A stretch of DNA of 64,000 nt from Microbacterium hydrocarbonoxydans (GTDB lineage Bacteria; Actinomycetota; Actinomycetes; Actinomycetales; Microbacteriaceae): assembly GCF_011752045.1 (NCBI RefSeq), contig NZ_JAAKXW010000001.1:1612001-1676000 (forward strand), written 5' to 3'. The notes under the pieces were generated by a model. It was given only the letters and a program-made list of their open reading frames with translations. It was not told the origin of the DNA and made no database searches. The translations under genes and the position numbers were made by a program. Positions 46,028-52,832 of the stretch are shown piece by piece. Position 1 is the first letter of the stretch; every line of letters starts with the position of its first letter.

Positions 46028-46067
46028 TCGAGCAAGGCTACGCGCGCAGATGAGCATCCGGGCCGTT

Positions 46068-46097
46068 TTGACACGCAGGGATTTATTACGACATAAT
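46068..46097 (+). promoter_or_regulatory. Strong promoter of the sulfur-rich leader peptide
   Basis: -35 TTGACA (46068-46073), 18-bp spacer, -10 CATAAT (46092-46097); the ATG at 46104 is exactly seven bases on, so transcription should start at the start codon. The near-consensus boxes and AT-rich TTATTACGACATAAT stand out from the window. Confidence 0.75.
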
Positions 46098-46103
46098 CCC
46101 CCC

Positions 46104-46205
46104 ATGACCACCAACGCACGCCCTTTGTCCGCCCAGGAGGCGAACGGGACTGCCGGGATGATGATGCCCGGTCGCGTTGGCATGTGTTGCCGAATGTGTC
46201 GCTGA
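46104..46205 (+). CDS. Leaderless Met/Cys-rich leader peptide (candidate attenuator)
   Basis: A 33-residue mini-ORF whose last 16 residues are GMMMPGRVGMCCRMCR: five Met and three Cys, i.e. half sulfur amino acids. No ribosome site is possible since the predicted transcript begins at the ATG. The composition fits a ribosome-stalling sensor of Cys (or Met) supply, as known for Cys-rich leaders in mycobacteria. It ends 150 bp before an orphan winged-helix regulator. Two overlapping hairpins follow the stop: CTCGC/GCGAG (46234-46248) and CGATCT/AGATCG (46238-46252). Confidence 0.7.
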   Translation: MTTNARPLSAQEANGTAGMMMPGRVGMCCRMCR

Positions 46206-46233
46206 ACGAACAGCCACCCCGCCTGACCTGACT

Positions 46234-46299
46234 CTCGCGATCTGCGAGATCGGCGTCATCGAGCATCCACCCTTGCTCGCTTCCACCGGCTCCGCCGGT
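46234..46299 (+). promoter_or_regulatory. Overlapping hairpins downstream of the leader peptide
   Basis: Mutually exclusive short stems at 46234-46248 and 46238-46252, then ACCGGC-TCC-GCCGGT (46285-46299). They could be alternative RNA structures affecting the regulator gene. No U-tract is present, so a classical intrinsic terminator is not shown. Confidence 0.4.
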
Positions 46300-46355
46300 C
46301 ATTCATGCAACGCGCCAGAGCCCGTCGGCTCACCGTCTTCAAGGACTCCATCATC

Positions 46356-47063
46356 ATGTCGAACACCGCACTCCTCGAGCGTCCCGCCGCCTCCGCCACC
46401 GTCCGCACCGTTCGCCCGCAGGCAGCCGCCGCCGCTCCCGTGGCCGCAGACCTCCCCGCCGTCCGCTCGCCGCGCGGCTTCGCCCTCTACGTCGGCCTCG
46501 ACGAGATCAAGGCCGCCGAAGCCGGAGTGAGCCTCCCCCTCCTCGTCGACGCCCTGCGCCGCACGCTCGCCGAGCTCGCACCGGCCGCAGAGACCCACGC
46601 GACCGTGGCGCTCGCCCCGCACGGCTCCGGCGGCCGCGACCTCGACGTCGTGCGCCTGGCCCTGCACGAGCCCGGCGCGATCGCCCGCACCAAGGCCGCG
46701 GCCGAGGAGGAGACCGCTGTCGACGAGGGCGGAGTCGTCGTCGACATCTCCCGCAAGCGCGTCCTCATCGACGGCGAGAACTCCTCCTTCACGTACAAGG
46801 AGTTCGAGCTCCTGCAGTACCTCGTGCTCCGCGAGGGCCGTACCATCGAGCGCAGCGAGCTCGTCTCCGCCCTCTGGCAGGCGCAGGACGACGAGACCCC
46901 CGGCGAGCGCACCATCGACGTGCACGTCCGCCGCCTCCGCGCCAAGCTCGGCCGCTACGAGGACATCGTGCGCACCGTGCGCGGCATCGGCTACCGGTTC
47001 GACCGTCACGCCGACGTCGTCATCCGCTACGGCCACGGCACCCCCTCGCCCGACCGCTTCTGA
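46356..47063 (+). CDS. Orphan OmpR/PhoB-type winged-helix regulator with unknown N-terminal domain
   Basis: A 235-residue protein. The C-terminal part (about residues 132-222) is an OmpR/PhoB winged helix: SFTYKEFELLQYLVLREGRT, RTIDVHVRRLRAKLGRYEDI, VRTVRGIGYRFDR. The N-terminal ~115 residues (FALYVGLDEIKAAEAGVSLP and following) are not a phosphoacceptor receiver; I do not recognise them. No histidine kinase is nearby. The ATG at 46356 has AAGGA upstream; an in-frame ATG at 46305 lacks one. Its position after a Met/Cys-rich leader suggests a role in sulfur or amino acid response (inference). Confidence 0.82.
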   Translation: MSNTALLERPAASATVRTVRPQAAAAAPVAADLPAVRSPRGFALYVGLDEIKAAEAGVSLPLLVDALRRTLAELAPAAETHATVALAPHGSGGRDLDVVRLALHEPGAIARTKAAAEEETAVDEGGVVVDISRKRVLIDGENSSFTYKEFELLQYLVLREGRTIERSELVSALWQAQDDETPGERTIDVHVRRLRAKLGRYEDIVRTVRGIGYRFDRHADVVIRYGHGTPSPDRF

Positions 47064-47077
47064 TCCCAGCCCGGGCT

Positions 47078-47162
47078 CCCGAGACCCCAGGCTCCCGCCG
47101 AGACCCCCAGCTGCCGGCGTCGGCAGGGCGGGGTCTGGACGACAGAGCGGGGTCTCGACGGA
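47078..47162. repeat. GAGACCCC/GGGGTCTC stem-loop repeat, copy 3
   Basis: Two CCGAGACCCC left arms (about 47079-47088 and 47098-47107), a CTGCCGGCGTCGGCAG core (47111-47126), and two right arms GGGGTCTGGAC and GGGGTCTCGAC with GACAGAGC between. It shares the CTCCCG(T/C)CGAGACCCC spacing with copy 1. Lies downstream of the winged-helix gene. Confidence 0.8.
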
Positions 47163-47204
47163 CGAGAGATCCCCACTGTCAGCCTCCCCGCGTAGGGTGG
47201 GCGC

Positions 47205-48164
47205 ATGACCCTGACAGCGGATGCCGGCGCGGCCGATGCCGCACCTCCGGCTGCGCCGCTGGAGACGGTCTACCGCCCCTCCGCAGCGGTCGATCTCGGC
47301 AGCACCGTGGGGATGCTGCGTCGCGGTCCCGGCGATCCGACGACCGTCGTCGACGGGCCGGTCATCTGGCGGGCACTGCGCACGCCGCTCGGCGCCGCGA
47401 CGCTCGCGCTGCGCGCCTCACCCGGTGAGGTCAGGGCGACGGCCTGGGGCGCCGGCGCCGCGCACGCCCTCGAGCGCGTGCCCGATCTGTGCGGCGCGGG
47501 CGACGACCCTGCGGGATTCGACGCGACACGGCATCCGCTCGTAGCCGAGGCCGCCCGGCGCAATCCCGGGCTGCGGCTGACCCGCACGGGCGAGGTCTTC
47601 GACGCGCTCGCGTGCGCCGTCATCGAGCAGAAGGTCACCGGACTGGAGGCGTTCCGCGCGTGGCGCCTGCTCGTCTCGCGGTTCGGCGAACGCGCGCCCG
47701 GCCCGACACCGCGGCCGATGTCCGCGGCGCCCTCCCCCGACGCCTGGCGCCGCATCCCCTCCTGGGCGTGGCACCGCGCCGGCGTGCAGCCGCCGCAGTC
47801 GAAGACCCTCGTGCGCGCGGCAGAGCGCGGCGACCGCATCCATCGCGCCGTCCTCGCCGCCTCCACCGGGCCCGACCGCGACCGTGTGCTCACCAGCCTT
47901 CCCGGCATCGGCGTGTGGACGGCGGCGGAGACCCGCATCCGCGCCCTCGGCGATCCGGATGCCGTGAGCGTGGGCGACTACCACCTCGCGCACGAGGTCG
48001 GCTACGCCTTGACCGGGCACCGCACGGATGACGACGGGATGCTCGAGCTCCTCGCCCCGTGGGCGGGTCAGCGCCAGCGCGTCATCCGCCTGATCCTGGC
48101 GAGCGGAGTGCGTGAGCCGCGTCGCGGTCCCCGTCTCGCCCCCGAGGACCACCGCCGCCGGTGA
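47205..48164 (+). CDS. AlkA-like DNA-3-methyladenine glycosylase
   Basis: A 319-residue HhH-GPD glycosylase for alkylated bases. The helix-hairpin-helix LPGIGVWTAAETRIRALG (about 225-242) and the catalytic Asp in AVSVGDYHLAHEVG (about 246-259) are in place, as is the ACAVIEQKVTG helix (about 138-148). Leaderless start: TAGGGT (47193-47198) six bases before ATG. Confidence 0.9.
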   Translation: MTLTADAGAADAAPPAAPLETVYRPSAAVDLGSTVGMLRRGPGDPTTVVDGPVIWRALRTPLGAATLALRASPGEVRATAWGAGAAHALERVPDLCGAGDDPAGFDATRHPLVAEAARRNPGLRLTRTGEVFDALACAVIEQKVTGLEAFRAWRLLVSRFGERAPGPTPRPMSAAPSPDAWRRIPSWAWHRAGVQPPQSKTLVRAAERGDRIHRAVLAASTGPDRDRVLTSLPGIGVWTAAETRIRALGDPDAVSVGDYHLAHEVGYALTGHRTDDDGMLELLAPWAGQRQRVIRLILASGVREPRRGPRLAPEDHRRR

Positions 48165-48181
48165 GGCTCTAGGCTGAGCCC

Positions 48182-48379
48182 ATGCCCCGGCTCGTGCTCC
48201 GCCTCCTCATCACCGCAGGACTCCTCGTCCTCGGCATCGTCATCGGGCTGATCTTCGAGAACGTCTGGCTCGGCGTGCTGCTCGCCGCGATCGCATGGTT
48301 CGGCTGGTTCCTCGGCTTCGAGTCGCGTCGCGGGCACAACCAGGGCGTGAACGACGAGGATCACGGCATCGAGCTCTGA
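48182..48379 (+). CDS. Small two-helix membrane protein
   Basis: A 65-residue protein with two membrane segments (about residues 7-24 and 27-45) and an acidic, hydrophilic C-terminus. No family recognised. Supported by a TAGGCT -10 box (48170-48175) six bases before the ATG, which gives a leaderless start like its neighbours. Confidence 0.75.
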   Translation: MPRLVLRLLITAGLLVLGIVIGLIFENVWLGVLLAAIAWFGWFLGFESRRGHNQGVNDEDHGIEL

Positions 48380-48416
48380 GGCCGCACGCGGCGGCTCCTG
48401 CGGCACGCGCGTCGAC

Positions 48417-48473
48417 TTCACGGGATCTCGTCGAGTGCACGGGATGTCGCCGCGTGCACGGCGTCCCGAGGTC
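48417..48473. repeat. Three degenerate 19-bp tandem repeats
   Basis: Units at 48417-48435, 48436-48454 and 48455-48473 share (T)TGCACGGGATNTCG-like sequence, the third being more diverged. They occupy the middle of the 164-bp gap before the siderophore-interacting protein gene; the rest of the gap holds its promoter. Confidence 0.5.
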
Positions 48474-48543
48474 GACGAGCCGTCCATTCGCCGACTTCCC
48501 GCGAACTCGCCGCGGCACCCGCCACGGTGACTAGCCTGAATCC

Positions 48544-49305
48544 ATGATCCGACCCGAATCCGGCTTCTCGATCGAGCGCCGCGGCCTCGAGCTGCGCTTC
48601 CGCATGGCGACCCTCGCATCGCGCGAATGGCTGGCACCCGATTACGTCCGCGTCCGCCTGAGCGGAAGCGGCCTCGCCGGTTTCGACTCGCTCGGCTGCG
48701 ACGACCACATGCGCCTGTTCTTCCCGACCGGGCCCGTGGACTCCCCTGAGGAGCTCCGCGCCGCCCCGAACCGCGAGTACACCCCACTCGCCTGGGGCGA
48801 GGACTGGCTCGACGTCGAGTTCGCCGTGCACGGCGACGAGGGCGTCGCCGCCCCCTGGGCCGCGAACGCGCCTCTCGGCTCGCCCGTCGGCGTCGGCGGT
48901 CCTCGCGGATCGGCCGTGATCACAGGCGCTCCCGACTCCTGGTTCCTCGCGGGTGACGAGACCGCGATCCCGGCCATCCGCCGATTCGCCGCCCTCATCC
49001 CCGAGGGCGCTCCGGCGCGCATCGCCATCGAGACCTCCGAAGCGGCCGGCGAGGTCGCGATCGACGCCCCGGTCGGCATCGAGTGGCTGCACCGAGGCGA
49101 CGCCCCCGCAGGCTCCGCGCTCATCGGCTTCCTCGGCGGGCTGGCGGATCCAGTCGGCGACGACCCGTTCGTCTTCATCGCAGCAGAGCAGTCGATCGTG
49201 AAGCCTGGCCGCGCGCTGCTGGAGCGCTGGGGTGTCGACACTGCGCACGCCGTCGTGAAGGGGTACTGGAAGCGCGGCGAGGCCGAGTACCACGCCCCGC
49301 ACTGA
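48544..49305 (+). CDS. Siderophore-interacting protein (FAD-dependent ferric reductase family)
   Basis: A 253-residue SIP-family flavoprotein. The FAD-binding barrel has NREYTPLAWGEDWLDVEFAV (about 79-98) and GGPRGSAVI (about 118-126); the SIP C-terminal domain has WFLAGDETAIPAI (about 133-145) and FVFIAAEQSIVKPGRALL. It reduces ferric siderophores to release iron. Leaderless start: TAGCCT (48532-48537) six bases before ATG. No siderophore transport genes are adjacent. Confidence 0.92.
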   Translation: MIRPESGFSIERRGLELRFRMATLASREWLAPDYVRVRLSGSGLAGFDSLGCDDHMRLFFPTGPVDSPEELRAAPNREYTPLAWGEDWLDVEFAVHGDEGVAAPWAANAPLGSPVGVGGPRGSAVITGAPDSWFLAGDETAIPAIRRFAALIPEGAPARIAIETSEAAGEVAIDAPVGIEWLHRGDAPAGSALIGFLGGLADPVGDDPFVFIAAEQSIVKPGRALLERWGVDTAHAVVKGYWKRGEAEYHAPH

Positions 49306-49341
49306 GACGCGCCGCCGCCGCCGTGCGCAAGACTGGGACGC

Positions 49342-49746
49342 ATGGCATTCGTCGATCACCTGGGCATCACCGTCGCCGACCTGGAGCGGGGACGCGCCCA
49401 GTTCCACCCCGTCCTGACCGCGCTGGGCTACGAGTTCGGCAGCGAGGCGGAGGGTGGACTGTCCTGGCATCGCGGCGACGACACCGAGATCATCGTCTTC
49501 GCTCCGCGCGAGGAGAGCAGCGGTCCGCACGTGCACGGCCGCGTCGGCTGGCAGCATCTCGCGTTCTCGATCGATTCGCCGGAGGAGGTCGACCGGCTGC
49601 ACCGGGTGGCCGTCGACGCCGGCTGGACGGCGGTCCGCGAGCCGAAGCTCTACCCGCGCTTCAACGAGCGGTACTACGCCTCCTTCGTCGAGGACGACAA
49701 CGGCATCCGCTTCGAGTTCATGTACAACCCGCCGCGGGAGTCCTGA
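49342..49746 (+). CDS. VOC family protein (tandem copy 1)
   Basis: A 134-residue vicinal-oxygen-chelate protein with two beta-alpha-beta-beta-beta modules; His in DHLGITV and GWQHLAF and Glu in GIRFEFMYNP are in metal-site positions. More than half identical by eye to the next gene, including promoter spacing, so a recent tandem duplication. Reaction unknown. Confidence 0.87.
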   Translation: MAFVDHLGITVADLERGRAQFHPVLTALGYEFGSEAEGGLSWHRGDDTEIIVFAPREESSGPHVHGRVGWQHLAFSIDSPEEVDRLHRVAVDAGWTAVREPKLYPRFNERYYASFVEDDNGIRFEFMYNPPRES

Positions 49747-49782
49747 CGGAGTGATGTCGGCACCATCCCCCAGACTGGGAGG

Positions 49783-50181
49783 ATGGCGACCTTCGATCAC
49801 ATCGGCATCTCCGTCGAATCCGTCCCGGCGGCATCCGCGCAGTTCCATCCCGTCTTCGAGGCGCTGGGCTACGTGCGCGCGCGCGACGCCGAAGACCACG
49901 CGTACTGGCGCAAGGACGACGAACCCGAGGTGCTGCTCTATCCGGCGCGCGACAACGCCGACGGCCCGCACGAGCACGGCCGGGTCGGCTGGCAGCACCT
50001 CGCCTACGCCGTCGACTCCCGCGAGGAGGTCGACCGGCTGCACGACATCGCCCTCGACGCCGGCTGGACCGAGGTGCGCGGCCCGAAGGAGTACCCGCGC
50101 TTCAGCGCCCGGTACTACGCCGCGTTCGTCGAGGACGCGAACGGCATCCGCCTGGAGTTCATGCACAACCCCAGGGGCTGA
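49783..50181 (+). CDS. VOC family protein (tandem copy 2)
   Basis: A 132-residue paralogue of the preceding VOC gene: DHIGISV, GRVGWQHLAYAVDSREEVDR and NGIRLEFMHNP keep the putative metal ligands. Start preceded by GACTGGGAGG, nearly the same as before copy 1. Possible dioxygenase or glyoxalase-like role; not determined. Confidence 0.87.
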   Translation: MATFDHIGISVESVPAASAQFHPVFEALGYVRARDAEDHAYWRKDDEPEVLLYPARDNADGPHEHGRVGWQHLAYAVDSREEVDRLHDIALDAGWTEVRGPKEYPRFSARYYAAFVEDANGIRLEFMHNPRG

Positions 50182-50203
50182 CCCGCACGGTCGAGACGGG
50201 AGA

Positions 50204-51223
50204 ATGGATGCCGTGAGCCTGTTCTCCTTCGCCCCGTCTCACGGCCCGCGCTGGCCGCTGGCGCTGCAGGCGGCGATCGGCATCTCGGCGCCGATCGCGC
50301 TGATGACCCTGCTCGGGCAGGCTCCTCTCGGGTACGTGGCAGCCTCGGGAGCGTTCACGGTGCTCTTCGCAGGGAGGGCACCGGCCGTCGACCGGGCGCG
50401 CGTGCTGCCGTTCGTGGCCGCGGGCCTCGTCGCCAGCGCGGTCTTCGGCGTGCTCGCCGCGGGGAGCGACCTGCTGGTGAGCATCGGCATCGTGGCGATC
50501 GCCGTCGCGGGCGCCGCGCTCGCCTTCGGATTCCGGCTCGGCCCGCCGGGACCGCTGTTCTTCGTCCTCGTCTTCGGCCTCTCGGCGCACGTCGTGGCGA
50601 CCACGACGATGAGCCCGCTCGTCTACGTCGTCGCCCTCGCGGCCGGATGCGTGTTCTCGTACCTCGTGGCGATGGCGCCGCTGCTCCTCCCCCGGACGCG
50701 GGCCGTCTCGGCCCGCCCGCTGCGTGACCTCTTCCCCGGTCCCTCGCTCGACGCGGCCTCACGCATCCTCCTTCTCCGCGTGGCGATCGTCTCGGTGCTC
50801 GGAGTGCTCCTCGGCCTCGTCATCGATCCGGCGCGCACCTACTGGGTCGTGGGGTCCGCGGTGGCCGTGGTGGGCGTCGCGGCCGCGCGGAGGGCGGCCT
50901 TCCAGCGCGGGCTGCATCGGATGCTCGGCACCGTCGTGGGTGCCGGGGTCTACGCGCTCCTCGCTCTGCTGCATCCGTCGGGACTGTGGCTGGCGCTCCT
51001 GCTCGGCGTGCTGCAGTTCGCGATCGAGCTGGTCGTGGTGCGCCACTACGCCCTCGCCCTGGCCTTCATCACCCCGCTGGTGCTGCTCCTGCTCGGAGCG
51101 GCGACCGGCGACATCGGATCGATGCAGGTGGCCGGGGAGCGGATCGTGGACACCCTGGCCGGCGCCGCCCTGGGGGCGGCATCCGGACTGCTCCATCCGC
51201 GGGCGCCGAAGAAGCGGGCCTGA
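50204..51223 (+). CDS. FUSC family membrane protein
   Basis: A 339-residue protein with two sets of membrane helices (about residues 17-145 and 185-310), the layout of the FUSC/fusaric-acid-resistance-like family; the second set carries YWVVGSAVAVVGVAAARRAA. Possibly an aromatic or organic acid efflux component. The ATG at 50204 is used; GTG at 50213 is the alternative. Convergent with the AlkZ-like gene, 6 bp apart. Confidence 0.83.
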   Translation: MDAVSLFSFAPSHGPRWPLALQAAIGISAPIALMTLLGQAPLGYVAASGAFTVLFAGRAPAVDRARVLPFVAAGLVASAVFGVLAAGSDLLVSIGIVAIAVAGAALAFGFRLGPPGPLFFVLVFGLSAHVVATTTMSPLVYVVALAAGCVFSYLVAMAPLLLPRTRAVSARPLRDLFPGPSLDAASRILLLRVAIVSVLGVLLGLVIDPARTYWVVGSAVAVVGVAAARRAAFQRGLHRMLGTVVGAGVYALLALLHPSGLWLALLLGVLQFAIELVVVRHYALALAFITPLVLLLLGAATGDIGSMQVAGERIVDTLAGAALGAASGLLHPRAPKKRA

Positions 51224-51229
51224 CCCGGC

Positions 51230-52306
51230 CTAGTGCGGCTCGATCCGCACGGCGCGCTCCGACTCCGGCCAGAGGGCCGCCAGCATCCGCTCGCCCTCCG
51301 CGACGACCGCCTCCTCATCGGGGATCGGCGCGAAGGCGCGCACCGTGATCCCTTCCGGACCCGACTTCCAGATGCCGGCCGCGAAGCCGTCGACGAGGAG
51401 AGGGCGCGCCGGAAGCAGCAGCACCTTCGAGCGGTGCTCCGTCGGCAGCACGCGGGTGCGGTCGTCGTGGCCGAGCAGCACGTTGTCGAACTCGCCGAGG
51501 AAGCGCGGCGGTGCAGGGGTGTCCGGATCGGGAAGCGGCCCATCCGGCACGTCGAGCAGCTCCCGGCCGCGTTCGTCGGCGAAGCGCCGGAGGTCGAGAC
51601 GCCTCACGACATCGCGGATGCCCGCGAGACCGGTGAACGTGCGGATGTCGGACGTGCTCGCGGGACCGAAGGCGCGGAGGTAGCGCAGCACGAACTCGTC
51701 CGGGGCGAGGTCGGTCCCCAACTCGCGCCCGAGCGCGTGCGTCACGGGTGCGAGCAGCGCCCTGCCCGTCTCGCCCCACACACCCCGCGGCGGCAGCTGC
51801 ATCACGGGTGCGGCGTACGCGACGGCGGCGCCGAGGGCGGCCGGCGCCCGACCCGGCCACCGCTCGGCGAGCTTGCGGCCCACCTCGGCGAGCGGACGCG
51901 GGTGCTCGATGAGCAGCTGCGCACCGGCTTCCGCGATCTCGGCGACGTCGAGGCCGTCGAGCTCCCCGCGGAACCCGTTGCGCAGCGCCTGGTCGAGCGT
52001 GGGCTGCACGAGCGGGCGCCAGGCGAGTGCGTCCTCGACCGTGTGCAGGTGCACGGTGGCTCGCTGCAGCACCAGCCGCACCATCGACATCTCGGAGATG
52101 CGGCGCGCCAGGTCGTGCGGGTCGAAGCCCGACACGCGCGACCAGAGCCCGAGGTACGGCGCCCCGGGCACCTGCGCCTGCACGCCGGCGAGGTGGGCGA
52201 CGGCCTCCGGCACCGTCAGCTCGGCGCGTTCCAGGAGCAGCTGGCGGGAGAGCAGCGCACGGTTGAGCGCACGTTGCGTGAGCACCGGCCCGGCGGAGAT
52301 CCTCAT
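51230..52306 (-). CDS. Winged-helix protein of the AlkZ-like (HTH_42) DNA glycosylase superfamily
   Basis: A 358-residue protein of the HTH_42 superfamily, which includes Streptomyces AlkZ and E. coli YcaQ, glycosylases for interstrand crosslinks and bulky adducts. The AGVQAQVPGAP segment (Q43 and Q45) matches the catalytic QxQ pattern of that group; LLDGFAAGIWK-like LVDGFAAGIWKSG near the end is typical. A repair role is inferred. Leaderless-type start: TACTCT (52314-52319) seven bases before ATG. Confidence 0.82.
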   Translation of the reverse strand: MRISAGPVLTQRALNRALLSRQLLLERAELTVPEAVAHLAGVQAQVPGAPYLGLWSRVSGFDPHDLARRISEMSMVRLVLQRATVHLHTVEDALAWRPLVQPTLDQALRNGFRGELDGLDVAEIAEAGAQLLIEHPRPLAEVGRKLAERWPGRAPAALGAAVAYAAPVMQLPPRGVWGETGRALLAPVTHALGRELGTDLAPDEFVLRYLRAFGPASTSDIRTFTGLAGIRDVVRRLDLRRFADERGRELLDVPDGPLPDPDTPAPPRFLGEFDNVLLGHDDRTRVLPTEHRSKVLLLPARPLLVDGFAAGIWKSGPEGITVRAFAPIPDEEAVVAEGERMLAALWPESERAVRIEPH

Positions 52307-52411
52307 GCGCAGGAGAGTACCAACGAACTCCCTTGCGGATGTCCCACCCCCGGCGCAGAATGAGCCTGCAATGCGGGGCCGGCCCACACATCCACACACT
52401 CAGGAGCAGCA

Positions 52412-52822
52412 ATGGCGAATCTCAACCCGTATCTCTCGTTCCGCGACGACGCGCGTCAGGCGATGGAGTTCTACCAGAGCGTGCTGGGCGGTGAGCTCGA
52501 CATCAACGTGTTCTCGGAGTTCCCCGACATGGTGCAGGACCCGAGCCAGGCCGACCTCGTCATGCATGCCCAGCTGACGACACCCGACGGTCTCGTGCTG
52601 ATGGCTTCGGACACCCCGAGCATGATGACCTACGAGAAGCCGCAGGGCTTCTCTGTCTCGCTGAGCGGGACGGATGCCGCCACCACCCGCGACGTCTGGG
52701 CGAAGCTGTCCGAGGGCGGCACGGTCACGATGCCGCTCGACAACGCGCCGTGGGGCGGGCTGTTCGGGATGCTCGTCGACCGCTTCGGGGTCTCCTGGAT
52801 GCTCAACGGCGACCCCGAGTAG
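52412..52822 (+). CDS. VOC family protein (PhnB-like)
   Basis: A 136-residue glyoxalase-fold protein of the PhnB/DUF1398-like kind: NPYLSFRDDARQAMEFYQSV start, then DLVMHAQLTTPDGLVLMASD and PWGGLFGMLVDRFGVSWMLN end. Functions are mostly unknown. AGGAGC ribosome site nearby. Confidence 0.9.
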   Translation: MANLNPYLSFRDDARQAMEFYQSVLGGELDINVFSEFPDMVQDPSQADLVMHAQLTTPDGLVLMASDTPSMMTYEKPQGFSVSLSGTDAATTRDVWAKLSEGGTVTMPLDNAPWGGLFGMLVDRFGVSWMLNGDPE

Positions 52823-52832
52823 ACGACCCGGC

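Noticed and set aside
46285..46299. ACCGGC-TCC-GCCGGT hairpin as intrinsic attenuator terminator
   Set aside because: No U-tract follows, so termination cannot be claimed from sequence alone; kept only as a possible RNA structure.
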